A stretch of DNA of 51,566 nucleotides from Acidobacteriota bacterium (GCA_034211275.1 JAXHTF010000028.1:1-51566); one strand, 5' to 3'. Shown: positions 8,861-16,978, numbered from the stretch's first letter. Notes: generated by a model from the sequence alone, not told the origin. Program-made: numbers and translations.

Positions 8861-10003
8861 ATGAGTCGATTTGGGATGAATTGGAGGATGACTGGAGGTA
8901 GAACGCGAAGCAGGCCGATGGCCGGGTGGCTGGCGGCTTTGTGGCTCGTGGTGGCGCCGCTGGGGGTGGAGGCTACGGATGTGCAGCGGCCGGTGACGGG
9001 CCTTGCGGACGATGTGCAGGTGTCCGAGGTGGCCCTCGATGCGCTGGTAACGGACCGCCGGGGCAACGTAGTGGTGGGTTTGGATAAGGACGATTTCGAG
9101 GTCTTCGAGGACGGAGATCCTGTAGAGCTCACCGGCGTGACGTTCTACAGCAACCGCGAGCTGCTAGAGAGCTCCGAGCAGGCGAAGCGGTTGGGCGTCG
9201 ATCCCGACGAAGTGCCGTCGGAACGCTATTTCGTCCTCTTCTTTCACGACCAGCGCCAACAGCTGGCGCGACTGGCGGGCCAGCAGATGGATGCCGGCCG
9301 CTGGGCGGAGCGCTGGGTGCGCTCGGATTTACTGCCCAACGACTACGTAGCGGTGGTGAGTTATGACTACACGTTGCGAGTGCACCAGGACTTCACGAAC
9401 GACCATGCGGCGGCGGCTCGCGAGATCAAGAACGCGGTGATCAGCCGCGGTGGTGGTGGGTCGCAGGAGGCTCAGGGCAATGGCCCTAGCCTGGTGACGA
9501 ATCTACCCGCCGGCGAGGCGCTGCAACAGGCGACGGGCGAGATCTACGATGCTCTGGAAGTACTGGCCCAGGCACTGGACGAGATCCCCGGACGCAAGAA
9601 TCTGGCGCTCTTCAGCATCGGCTTCGGAGACAGTGGTCCTTTCGGCTTCTACACGCCGGACACCCGGCGCTACCCGCAGTTGCTCTACGACCTCAACAAC
9701 GCCAACGTCGCGGTCTACGCCGTGGATCTGATCCCCACTAGTGCGCCCGGTGGGTTGCGCGGGCGGGTGCTCAACAATTCTCTGAGCTACCTGGCTACGG
9801 AAACCGGGGGCGAGTACTTCTATAACTTCGTCAACTTCCGGACGCCGTTGGAGAACATGGCGGAGGAGACCAGCGGGTACTACCTCCTGACCTACCGTAG
9901 CGCCCACCCCGCCGGGGAAGAGGGGTACCAGGAGGTGACGGTGCAGACCGTCGACCGCAGTCTCGATGTGCGCACACGGAGCGGCTATCTGTGGGGTGAG
10001 TGA
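8861..10003 (+). CDS. Secreted VWFA-related Acidobacterial-domain protein
   Basis: From the ATG at 8861 this encodes 380 residues. A basic N-terminus and hydrophobic stretch (GWLAALWLVVAPLGVEA) look like a signal peptide. The mature part follows the VWFA-related Acidobacterial domain pattern. An early strand segment (VALDALVTDRRGNVVVGLDKDDFEVFEDG) is followed by a von Willebrand A-like fold with YFVLFFHDQ where a MIDAS DxSxS loop would be. Later come GRKNLALFSIGFG, NVAVYAVDLIP and the C-terminal YYLLTYRSAHP. The typical DxSGSM metal site is not intact: the loop reads FHDQRQQ. The function of this large family is unknown. A GTG 41 codons upstream is in frame, but the ATG has an AAGGAAG site and places the signal peptide correctly. 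It is bracketed by the short repeats, so it may be part of a mobile or recombined patch. Confidence 0.75.
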   Translation: MSRFGMNWRMTGGRTRSRPMAGWLAALWLVVAPLGVEATDVQRPVTGLADDVQVSEVALDALVTDRRGNVVVGLDKDDFEVFEDGDPVELTGVTFYSNRELLESSEQAKRLGVDPDEVPSERYFVLFFHDQRQQLARLAGQQMDAGRWAERWVRSDLLPNDYVAVVSYDYTLRVHQDFTNDHAAAAREIKNAVISRGGGGSQEAQGNGPSLVTNLPAGEALQQATGEIYDALEVLAQALDEIPGRKNLALFSIGFGDSGPFGFYTPDTRRYPQLLYDLNNANVAVYAVDLIPTSAPGGLRGRVLNNSLSYLATETGGEYFYNFVNFRTPLENMAEETSGYYLLTYRSAHPAGEEGYQEVTVQTVDRSLDVRTRSGYLWGE

Positions 10004-10053
10004 CGGCTCTTGGGTCCCAGGACATAGCTTCTCGGCCATGGATTCCAGAAGGG

Positions 10054-10207
10054 GGGACCCAAGTGTTGATGGGAAGAGCCTATGGAGTGGGCCGGGCGGT
10101 GGCTCGAGCCTGGTCGGGCGTCCGTAGCGGGTGCTCGGGAGAGCAGGATGACCAGAAGGGGGGACCCAAGTGTTGGCTGCGAGCAGGAGGGGGTACCCAA
10201 GTGTTGG
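10054..10207 (+). repeat. Three copies of the GGGACCCAAGTGTTG repeat
   Basis: Copies lie at 10054-10068, 10161-10176 and 10191-10207. The last reads GGGTACCCAAGTGTTGG, with one extra T. All are in the same orientation as the two copies at 8677-8733. Together they fill most of the 318-bp gap between the VWFA gene and the tRNA genes; the remainder holds a tRNA promoter. Confidence 0.75.
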
Positions 10208-10220
10208 AGGTTAGAGGCCG

Positions 10221-10250
10221 TTGACACCTTCGGCGGGGGTTTGCTACCCT
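10221..10250 (+). promoter_or_regulatory. Promoter of the tRNA-Val pair
   Basis: A perfect -35 hexamer TTGACA (10221-10226) is followed after 18 bp by TACCCT (10245-10250). That is a common -10 form for strong promoters in GC-rich genomes. The first tRNA begins ~70 bp downstream. Confidence 0.5.
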
Positions 10251-10321
10251 TCCCTGCCTTGGCGCGGCACCGCGCCGAGGGTTCGTTTGACAACGGAACG
10301 CTTCGTCTTGGCCGTTGCCGG

Positions 10322-10398
10322 AGGCCCGTAGCTCAGCTGGTTAGAGCGCTACGTTGACATCGTAGAGGTCAGCGGTTCGAGTCCGCTCGGGCCTACCA
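10322..10398 (+). tRNA. tRNA-Val (anticodon GAC)
   Basis: A full cloverleaf folds. The acceptor stem is AGGCCCG/CGGGCCT, the D stem GCTC/GAGC, and the anticodon stem CTACG/CGTAG around loop TTGACAT (anticodon GAC). The T arm is AGCGG-TTCGAGT-CCGCT and the 3' ACCA is encoded. It reads the GUC and GUU valine codons. The first acceptor pair is A-U rather than the G-C seen in, for example, E. coli tRNA-Val. Confidence 0.95.
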
Positions 10399-10443
10399 AT
10401 TCGCTGCCGAGACGATCCGAGACGAACCCGTGATGGGAGTTCT

Positions 10444-10520
10444 AGGCGCTTAGCTCAGCTGGTTAGAGCGCTACCTTCACACGGTAGAGGTCAGCGGTTC
10501 GAGTCCGCTAGCGCCTACCA
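10444..10520 (+). tRNA. tRNA-Val (anticodon CAC)
   Basis: The cloverleaf has acceptor stem AGGCGCT/AGCGCCT, the same D arm and T arm as the preceding tRNA, and anticodon stem CTACC/GGTAG around loop TTCACAC (anticodon CAC). It reads the GUG codon, and CCA is encoded. It lies 45 nt after the GAC gene, so the two are probably one transcript. It also has an A-U first acceptor pair. Confidence 0.93.
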
Positions 10521-10618
10521 GATCTCCTGCCTGCACCTCTCGGTGCCCGACGCCGATCCAGCGTCCGCTTTCCCGCCCGCCGATCCAGCACCGCTCAATC
10601 TCTATCGAGGCCCAGACC

Positions 10619-12562
10619 ATGACGACCGCGAGCGCCACCGGCTCCATCGACCTCACCCTTCCCAATGGCGATGTGCGGACGGTGGGTCGGGGGACGACTC
10701 CGCTGGAGGTGGCTACCGCGATCGGACCCGGGCTCGCCAAGGCCGCCATCGGAGCCGAGCTCGACGGCCAGGCCGTCGACTTGCGCCAGCCGCTGGAGGA
10801 ATCCGGCCCCTTCCGCCTCTTTACCTCGCGGGACGAGGAGTCCGGAGCGTTCATTCGCCACTCGGCGGAGCACGTGCTGGCGGATGCGGTCAAGCGGCTG
10901 TGGCCGGAGGTGGAGATCGACGTCGGCCGCGTCGATCACTCGGAGAAATTCCAATACGACTTCCGCTTTCCCCGGGCCTTCACGCCGGAGGATCTGGAGC
11001 GCATCGAGGAGAAGATGCGCGAGATCCTCAAGGAGAACGCCACCTTCCAGCGCCGGGAGGTGAGCCGGGAGGAGGCCCGCCAGCTCTTCGAGGAGATGGG
11101 GGAGCACCTGAAGGTGGAGCGTCTGGCGGACATCCCCGAGGACGCCACCATCACCGTCTATCAGCACGGTGAGTTTCTCGACCTGTGCCGCGGTCCCCAC
11201 GTGCAGAAGGTGAGTCAGATCGGCGCGGTCAAGTTGCTGGAGGCTTCCGGCGTCTATTACCGCGGCGACGAGGCCAACGAGATGCTGCAGCGCATCTACG
11301 GCACCGCCTTCGGCAGCAAGAAGGAGATGGCGGAGTACCTGGAGCGGGTGGAGGAGGCCAAGGCCCGGGATCACCGCCGGCTGGGTCAGGAGCTGGATCT
11401 CTTCAGCTTCAACCCCATGGCGCCGGCGACGCCGTTCTTTCATCCCCGGGGCACGGTGCTCTACAACCAGCTGGTGGACCTGGTGCGGGACACCTACGAG
11501 GTCAACGGCTACGGCGAGGTGGTGACGCCGCAGATTCTCGACGTCGAGCTGTGGAAGACCTCCGGGCATTACGACAACTACCGCGAGAATATGTACTTCA
11601 CCGAGGTGGACGAGCGGCAGTACGCGGTCAAGCCGATGAACTGCCCGACCCACTGCCTGATCTACGGCACCCGCCTGCGCTCCTACCGCGATCTGCCGGT
11701 GCGCTACGCCGACTTTGGGCGTCTGCACCGCTATGAGCGCAGCGGCGTCACCTCGGGGCTGCTGCGGGTGCGCTCCTTCTGTCAGGACGATGCCCACGTC
11801 TTCTGCACCGAGGAGCAGATTCAGGAAGAAGTGACGGCGGTGGTGGAGCAGATCCTGGCCATCTACCGTGCCCTCAGCTTCGATGACGTGATCATCGAGG
11901 TCTCGACCCGGCCGGAGAAGGCCATCGGCGAGAAGGCGACCTGGGACCACGCTGAAAGCGCCCTCAAGGGAGCGCTGGAAAGTCTGAACATCGACTATGT
12001 GGTCAACGAAGGCGATGGTGCCTTCTATGGCCCGAAGATCGACTTCCAGGTCCACGACGCCATCGGCCGCTCGTGGCAGCTGGGTACGGTGCAGTTGGAT
12101 TATCAGCTGCCGGAGCGCTTCGAGCTGGAGTATGTCGGCGCCGACGGCGAGACCCACCGGCCGGTGATGATCCATCGCGCCATGCTCGGCTCCCTGGAGC
12201 GCTTCATCGGCGTGCTCATCGAGCACACCGTCGGTGCCTTCCCGCTGTGGCTGGCGCCGGTGCAGGCGGTGATCTTGCCGGTGTCGGAGAAATTCCTCGA
12301 CTACGGCGCCGAGGTGCGCGACCAGCTGCGGGCCGCCGGCCTGCGGGCGGAGCTCGACGAGCGCAACGAGAAGCTGGGCTTCAAGATCCGCGAGGCCCAG
12401 CTCCTCAAGGTGCCCTACATGCTGGTGGTGGGCGCCCGGGAGCAGGAGGCCGGTGAGGTCGCGGTGCGCCCCCGTAGCGGCGACGACCTGGGGGCGATGA
12501 AGGTGTTAGAGCTCGTCGAGCGGGCTCGGGGCCTGGTGGCTGAGCGCAGTCAGGGGCTTTAA
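10619..12562 (+). CDS. thrS: Threonine--tRNA ligase
   Basis: This 647-residue class II synthetase joins threonine to tRNA-Thr. The N-terminal TGS domain (~8-70) is followed by the editing domain with the HxxxH zinc-type motif (HSAEH, 81-85) and the CRGPH motif. The catalytic core shows MNCPTHC, with a cysteine that binds the active-site zinc, then the long motif 2 region GRLHRYERSGVTSGLLRVRS. The anticodon-binding domain at the C-terminus includes LVVGAREQEAGEVAVRPRSG. Length and order are standard. The ribosome site before the ATG is weak (CGAGG). It opens the translation operon, but infC, which commonly follows thrS, is not present; a 199-bp gap leads to rpmI. Confidence 0.97.
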   Translation: MTTASATGSIDLTLPNGDVRTVGRGTTPLEVATAIGPGLAKAAIGAELDGQAVDLRQPLEESGPFRLFTSRDEESGAFIRHSAEHVLADAVKRLWPEVEIDVGRVDHSEKFQYDFRFPRAFTPEDLERIEEKMREILKENATFQRREVSREEARQLFEEMGEHLKVERLADIPEDATITVYQHGEFLDLCRGPHVQKVSQIGAVKLLEASGVYYRGDEANEMLQRIYGTAFGSKKEMAEYLERVEEAKARDHRRLGQELDLFSFNPMAPATPFFHPRGTVLYNQLVDLVRDTYEVNGYGEVVTPQILDVELWKTSGHYDNYRENMYFTEVDERQYAVKPMNCPTHCLIYGTRLRSYRDLPVRYADFGRLHRYERSGVTSGLLRVRSFCQDDAHVFCTEEQIQEEVTAVVEQILAIYRALSFDDVIIEVSTRPEKAIGEKATWDHAESALKGALESLNIDYVVNEGDGAFYGPKIDFQVHDAIGRSWQLGTVQLDYQLPERFELEYVGADGETHRPVMIHRAMLGSLERFIGVLIEHTVGAFPLWLAPVQAVILPVSEKFLDYGAEVRDQLRAAGLRAELDERNEKLGFKIREAQLLKVPYMLVVGAREQEAGEVAVRPRSGDDLGAMKVLELVERARGLVAERSQGL

Positions 12563-12568
12563 TAGATA

Positions 12569-12718
12569 GCCGGCGCGGGCCGGCCTGTGTATAATCAGCG
12601 ATTCGTGCGGTCGGCCGCTGTCGATCGCCTGCGAACAGCATCGAAAAGCAGCCAGCTGAGACGATTCGCCGCAGTCTGCTGAAGTCGATTCTCCTGGATT
12701 CGATTTCGGACAGTAGAC
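12569..12718 (+). promoter_or_regulatory. Promoter and structured leader of rpmI-rplT
   Basis: The thrS-rpmI gap starts with a perfect hairpin, GCCGGC (12569-12574) and GCCGGC (12579-12584), with a GCGG loop and no T-run. A perfect TATAAT follows at 12590-12595, without a clear -35. The predicted leader is ~160 nt. It contains a second stem, GTCTGCTG (12674-12681) with CAGTAGAC (12711-12718, one G-U pair), shortly before the strong ribosome site of rpmI. Leaders of L35/L20 operons are often sites of feedback by L20, so a regulatory role is plausible. No known leader class is recognised. Confidence 0.45.
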
Positions 12719-12761
12719 TTCCGGCAAGCACGACTCGCGGCGTTTAAGAAGGAGACGGCCG

Positions 12762-12956
12762 ATGCCGAAGAGAAAGACTCACCGCGGAGCCGCCAAGCGG
12801 TTCAAGCTGTCGGCGAAGGGCAAGGTCATGCGCAACCACTCCATGCGCAGCCACATCCTCACCAAGAAATCCACCAAACGGAAGCGCAAGCTGCGCCGGA
12901 ACACCGAGGTGGAGGGCAAGTTTGCCGACAACATCAAGGAGATGATCCACACTTGA
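12762..12956 (+). CDS. rpmI: 50S ribosomal protein L35
   Basis: This 64-residue, strongly basic protein has the standard L35 sequence: [17 protein letters not shown] at the start and [16 protein letters not shown] in the middle. It belongs to the large ribosomal subunit. The AAGAAGGAG ribosome site 7-8 nt before the ATG is among the strongest in the window, as expected for a ribosomal protein. It is followed by rplT after 161 bp, in the usual L35-L20 order, with a hairpin in the gap. Confidence 0.97.
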   Translation: MPKRKTHRGAAKRFKLSAKGKVMRNHSMRSHILTKKSTKRKRKLRRNTEVEGKFADNIKEMIHT

Positions 12957-12965
12957 CGACCGCCG

Positions 12966-12987
12966 GGTTCCTCCTCTCCGAGGAGCC
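12966..12987 (+). other. Hairpin between rpmI and rplT
   Basis: GGTTCCTC (12966-12973) pairs with GAGGAGCC (12980-12987) around a 6-nt loop, just after the rpmI stop. There is no T-run, so it is more likely an RNA-stability, processing or attenuation element than a full terminator. Confidence 0.45.
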
Positions 12988-13117
12988 GGGGCATCGCGGG
13001 TAGATCGTCTGCGTCCGAAGATTTCCGGGGCGGAGGCTGGGACGAACCTGTCCACCAAAGCCTTGAATACCGGCTACCCTGCCGGACACCATTTTTTAGG
13101 AAACGAGGTTCGAGAAC

Positions 13118-13498
13118 ATGGCACGCGTCAAGCGAGGCAATAAGAGATCGCGCAAGCGCAAGCGCGTACTGAAGCTAGCCAAGGGCTACTACGGTAACAA
13201 GAGCAAGAACTATCGCATCGCCAAGCAGGCGGTGGACCGGGCGCTATCCTTCGCCTATCGGGACCGCCGCCAGCGCAAGCGGGTCATGCGCAGTCTGTGG
13301 GTGGTGCGCATCAACGCCGCCGCCCGCCTGAACGGCCTTTCCTACAGCCGGCTCATCAACGGCTTGAAGCTCGCCGGCTGCGAGATCAACCGCAAGATCA
13401 TGGCGGACCTGGCGGTGCGCGACGCCGCTGCCTTCGGCGAGCTCGCCGGAGTCGCCAAGCAGGCGCTGGAGCAGCGGTCGGCGGCGGCGGAGGGCTGA
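13118..13498 (+). CDS. rplT: 50S ribosomal protein L20
   Basis: This 126-residue basic protein matches L20 throughout: [19 protein letters not shown] at the N-terminus, the [17 protein letters not shown] segment, then [20 protein letters not shown] and [17 protein letters not shown]20 binds 23S rRNA early in large-subunit assembly. In several bacteria it also represses its own operon by binding the leader mRNA. The ATG is preceded by a moderate GAGG site. It is followed after 4 nt by pheS, so pheS translation is probably coupled. Confidence 0.97.
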   Translation: MARVKRGNKRSRKRKRVLKLAKGYYGNKSKNYRIAKQAVDRALSFAYRDRRQRKRVMRSLWVVRINAAARLNGLSYSRLINGLKLAGCEINRKIMADLAVRDAAAFGELAGVAKQALEQRSAAAEG

Positions 13499-13502
13499 GG
13501 CC

Positions 13503-14567
13503 TTGGCCGGCGGCGACCAACTCGCCGAGCTCACCGAACAGTTCGATTCCCAGGCTTCGTCGGTCGCCGACCGGGAGGCCTGGGAATCGCTGCGTTTAGA
13601 GTGGGTCGGAAAGAAGCAGGGGCGGCTACGCTCCCTCATGGGCCGGATGAAGGATCTGGCGCCGGAAGAGCGCCGGGACTACGGCCAGGGGGTCAACCGT
13701 CTCAAGCAGCACGTGGAGGCGCGGCTCGAGGAGCTCGACGAGGAGCTCCGCCAGCGGGAGCTGGAGCGCGAGCTGAGCGCTGCGGCGGTGGACGTCACCC
13801 TGCCCGGGCGGCGTACCACTTTGGGCACCCTCCACCCCGTCAGCCTGGTGGCCCAGGAGATGGAGGAGATTTTTGCCGAGCTCGGCTACAGCGTTGCCGA
13901 GGGGCCGGAGATCGAGGACGATTTCCACAATTTCGAGGCGCTCAATTTTCCCCACGATCACCCCGCCCGGGACACCCAGGACACCCTCTTCCTGGACGGG
14001 CAGTACGGTGATCCCAAAGCGCGGGGTGGTGCCGGCCGGTTGCTGCGCACCCACACCTCGCCGGTACAGATTCGCACCATGCTGTCGCGCAAGCCGCCGA
14101 TCCGGGTGATCTGCCCGGGGCGGGTCTTCCGCCACGACAACGACCTGCGTCATTCCCCCATGTTCCATCAGGTGGAATGCCTGGCGGTGGACGAGGGGAT
14201 CACCATCGGGGACCTCAAGGGCACCCTGGAGGCCTTCATCCAGCGGTTGTTCTCGGCGGATACCGGCGTGCGCCTGCGCCCCAGCTTCTTTCCCTTCACC
14301 GAGCCCTCGGCGGAGGTGGACATCACCTGCCCGTTCTGCGAGGGCAGTGGTTGCCAGGTGTGCTCTCAGACCGGCTGGATGGAGATCTTGGGCTCCGGCA
14401 TGGTGGACCCGCGGGTGCTCTCGGCCTGCGGCATCGATCCGGAGCGCTACTCCGGTTTCGCCTTCGGCCTGGGTATCGACCGGGTGGCGATGATCCGCTA
14501 CGGCATCCCCAACATTCGCATGCTCTTCGACAACGACCTGCGCCTGCTGCAGCAGATTCGCGGGTAG
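13503..14567 (+). CDS. pheS: Phenylalanine--tRNA ligase alpha subunit
   Basis: The 354-residue alpha subunit carries the catalytic site of the heterotetrameric enzyme that charges tRNA-Phe. An N-terminal coiled-coil tRNA-binding arm (~1-95) is followed by the class II core. Key motifs are DFHNFEALNFPHDHPARDTQDT, given here only as its region at ~140-160, the motif 2 region VFRHDNDLRHSPMFHQVE, FPFTEPSAEVD, and motif 3 FGLGIDRVAMIRYG. A Cys-rich insert (CPFCEGSGCQVC) resembles a small zinc knuckle. The start is a TTG at 13503 with a GGAGGGC site. No better ATG or GTG lies near the rplT stop, and the sequence homology begins here. It is paired with pheT 13 nt downstream. Confidence 0.95.
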   Translation: MAGGDQLAELTEQFDSQASSVADREAWESLRLEWVGKKQGRLRSLMGRMKDLAPEERRDYGQGVNRLKQHVEARLEELDEELRQRELERELSAAAVDVTLPGRRTTLGTLHPVSLVAQEMEEIFAELGYSVAEGPEIEDDFHNFEALNFPHDHPARDTQDTLFLDGQYGDPKARGGAGRLLRTHTSPVQIRTMLSRKPPIRVICPGRVFRHDNDLRHSPMFHQVECLAVDEGITIGDLKGTLEAFIQRLFSADTGVRLRPSFFPFTEPSAEVDITCPFCEGSGCQVCSQTGWMEILGSGMVDPRVLSACGIDPERYSGFAFGLGIDRVAMIRYGIPNIRMLFDNDLRLLQQIRG

Positions 14568-14580
14568 GCGGTACGCAGCG

Positions 14581-16668
14581 ATGAAGTTATCCCGCGATTG
14601 GATCGCGAGCTATGTCGACTTGCCCTCGTCGGTGGAGGAGGTGGCGGATCGTCTGACCGCCGCCGGCCACGCCGTGGAGGGCATCGAGGAGGTCCCCGGC
14701 GTCGAGTCGCCCTCATCCGAGTCCACGGACTGGGTCCTCGACATCGACATCACCACCAACCGGCCGGATTGCATGAACCACTTCGGCATGGCCCGGGAGC
14801 TGTCGGTGCTCTTCGACCGGCCTTTGGAGCTCCCGCCGGCGGATTTTGACCCGTCGGGTGATGAGGCCGCAGAGGATGTGGTCAGCATCCACATCGACGC
14901 GCCGGATTTATGCCACCGGTTCGCCGCCCGAGTGGTGCGGGGAGTCAAGATCGGGCCGAGCCCGAACTGGCTCCAGCGGCGTCTGGAGGCCATCGGCCTG
15001 CGCCCCATCAACAATGTGGTGGACATCACCAACTTCGTGCTTTGGGAGCTGGGGCAGCCGCTCCACGCCTACGATCTGGCGAAGCTTCAGGGGGCGACGG
15101 TTCGGGCTCGAGAGGCTCGCGCCGGCGAGACCCTCACCACCCTCGACGGCGAGAAGCGCAAGCTCGAGGCGGGGATGTTGGTGATCGCCGACGCCGAGGA
15201 GGCCATCGGCCTCGGCGGCGTCATGGGCGGGCTCGACAGCGAGGTTACCGAGGAGACGGTGGACGTGCTGCTGGAAGGAGCTTTCTTCGACCCGGTGAGC
15301 GTGCGCCGCACCTCCGGCGCCCTGGGCATGCACACCGACGCCAGCCACCGTTTCGAGCGCGGCGCCGACATCGGCATGCCGCCGCGGGCGGTGGATCGGG
15401 CGGCGGCGCTGGTGGCGGGGCTCGCCGGTGGCACGGTGCTTCCGGGGGCCATCGACGTCTTCCCGAACCGCCCCGAGTCCCAGGTCATCGATCTCCACCT
15501 CCGGCGGCTCAACCGCTTCGCCGGCGTCGAGCTCGCCGCCGAGGACGTGGAGCGTTGGCTCACCGGTCTCGGCTTCGACCTCGAGGCGTTTCCCAGCGAC
15601 GACGACTTGGCGGCGTGGCGGGTCACCGTGCCCACCTGGCGCCGCCGGGACGTGGAGCTGCCGGCAGACCTCTACGAAGAGGTGGTGCGGGTTTACGGCT
15701 ACGACAATATTCCGGCGACCCTGCCGGCCATCCACGGCGCCGACGGCCATACCTCCGACGCCCACCGCCGGGGCTGGGCGCTGCGCCGGCGGCTGGCCGC
15801 CTGCGGCTTCAACGAGGCCATCACCTTCGCCTTCCATGGCGCCGAGGAGGATGCCCTGCTGCCCGGGCTGCTGGCGGAGCACCCGGCGCTGGAGCTGGCC
15901 AATCCCCTCTCCGAGCTGTATCGGGTGATGCGCCGGTCGTTGCTGCCCAACCTGCTGGCCAGCGCGCGCTTCAATCAGCGCCGCGGCGCCGCGGCGGTGC
16001 AGCTCTTCGAGATCGGTCACGTCTTCGCCCGCGCCCAGCACTCCGACGGGGCCGATGGCGAGGAGCCCATCGTCGAGTTCGAGACCGTGGCCCTGGTGGC
16101 CGGCGGCGAGGTGGGCGGTCCCTGGGACCGCAGCCGGGAGCTCGACTTCTTTGACCTCAAGGGGGTGGTGGAGCAGCTGTCGGTGGATGTGGAGCAGTCC
16201 CTGGAGGCGCGGCCGGCTCAGCTCTCTGGCCTGGCGCCGGGAACCACCGCGGAGCTCTGGGCCGGGGACCGGCGGGCGGGCTATCTCGGCCTGGTGCTGG
16301 GGGACGACGACGTCTACCCCCTCTTCGCCGCCGAGCTTCGTACCGATCTGCTGGCGGCGCGGCCCCAGCCCATCATCGAGGTCCCCTCGCGCTTTCCCGG
16401 AGTGCGGGCGGACCTCACCCTGACCCATTCTGTGGACATTCCCTGGGCCGACCTCGCGGCGGCCATTCGCGCCGCGGCGCCGGAGCATCTGGTGGATTTC
16501 GGTCTCCAGGACCGCTACCAGGGCGAAGGCGTACCCGACGGGGCGGTGAACACCACCATCTACTTCCTGTACAGCTCCGTCGAGGGCACCCTCACCCAGG
16601 AAGAGGTCAACGAGCGCCAGGGCGGCCTGGCGCAGGAGCTGGAGCGGCGCTTCAGCTGGAAGGGTTGA
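14581..16668 (+). CDS. pheT: Phenylalanine--tRNA ligase beta subunit, short form
   Basis: At 695 residues this beta subunit is about 100 shorter than the common ~800. The start MKLSRDWIASYVDLPSS and the B1 segment are normal. Where the EMAP-like OB-fold tRNA-binding domain (B2) normally sits, the protein goes directly from AAGHAVEGIEEV to DIDITTNRPDCMNHFG (~40-65). The B3/B4 editing region (GLRPINNVVDITNFV, HAYDL), the B5 domain (DLYEEVVRVYGYDNIP), the catalytic-like core and the C-terminal anticodon-binding B8 fold are present. Other lineages also have this short form, so the loss is probably real. It directly follows pheS, with the next gene 4 nt downstream. Confidence 0.95.
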   Translation: MKLSRDWIASYVDLPSSVEEVADRLTAAGHAVEGIEEVPGVESPSSESTDWVLDIDITTNRPDCMNHFGMARELSVLFDRPLELPPADFDPSGDEAAEDVVSIHIDAPDLCHRFAARVVRGVKIGPSPNWLQRRLEAIGLRPINNVVDITNFVLWELGQPLHAYDLAKLQGATVRAREARAGETLTTLDGEKRKLEAGMLVIADAEEAIGLGGVMGGLDSEVTEETVDVLLEGAFFDPVSVRRTSGALGMHTDASHRFERGADIGMPPRAVDRAAALVAGLAGGTVLPGAIDVFPNRPESQVIDLHLRRLNRFAGVELAAEDVERWLTGLGFDLEAFPSDDDLAAWRVTVPTWRRRDVELPADLYEEVVRVYGYDNIPATLPAIHGADGHTSDAHRRGWALRRRLAACGFNEAITFAFHGAEEDALLPGLLAEHPALELANPLSELYRVMRRSLLPNLLASARFNQRRGAAAVQLFEIGHVFARAQHSDGADGEEPIVEFETVALVAGGEVGGPWDRSRELDFFDLKGVVEQLSVDVEQSLEARPAQLSGLAPGTTAELWAGDRRAGYLGLVLGDDDVYPLFAAELRTDLLAARPQPIIEVPSRFPGVRADLTLTHSVDIPWADLAAAIRAAAPEHLVDFGLQDRYQGEGVPDGAVNTTIYFLYSSVEGTLTQEEVNERQGGLAQELERRFSWKG

Positions 16669-16672
16669 GAGC

Positions 16673-16948
16673 ATGGATCTGGACTGGCTCAGTGGACTGG
16701 AAGATCGCATCCATCAGGCCACCGAGGAATTGCGCCGGCTGCGGCAGGAGAATAGCCGCCTGAACGCCCGGGTGGAGGAGCTGGAGGCGGAGCTCGAGGA
16801 CGCCGGCGGTGACTCTGGAGCGGAAGCCTGGCGCCAGGAACGGGACGAGATCCGCCAGCGGGTGGAGCGGCTTGCGGAGGGGCTGGAAGAGCTCCTGGAA
16901 GACGACGACGCCGACGAGGACGAGAGCGCCGAGGACGACGACGACTGA
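16673..16948 (+). CDS. Small acidic coiled-coil protein, ZapB-like
   Basis: This 91-residue protein is almost wholly a heptad coiled coil: EELRRLRQENSRLNARVEEL (~18-37) and RQRVERLAEGLEELLE (~62-77). It ends in a run of Asp/Glu (DDDADEDESAEDDDD). It has no membrane segment or catalytic motif. The size, coiled-coil build and position directly before zapA suggest a ZapB-type division-site protein that would link ZapA to other factors. That role is inferred from context, since coiled coils carry little family signal. It starts 4 nt after the pheT stop, so translation is probably coupled to pheT. Confidence 0.7.
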   Translation: MDLDWLSGLEDRIHQATEELRRLRQENSRLNARVEELEAELEDAGGDSGAEAWRQERDEIRQRVERLAEGLEELLEDDDADEDESAEDDDD

Positions 16949-16969
16949 CCCGGACGGGGTCCGTCGGTG

Positions 16970-16978
16970 TGCTATAGT
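16970..16978 (+). promoter_or_regulatory. Extended -10 promoter for zapA
   Basis: TGCTATAGT (16970-16978) is an extended -10 element (TGn-TATAGT) in the gap before zapA. No clear -35 is visible, as allowed for this class. The leader would hold a small hairpin, GTCCT/AGGAC (16990-17003). Confidence 0.45.

Noticed and set aside
8677-10207. CRISPR array
   Set aside because: The repeats are too short, unevenly spaced (by tens to more than 1,000 bp) and there are no cas genes.
10595-12226. 543-codon minus-strand open frame opposite thrS
   Set aside because: Overlaps an essential, fully conserved gene and shows no recognisable domain.
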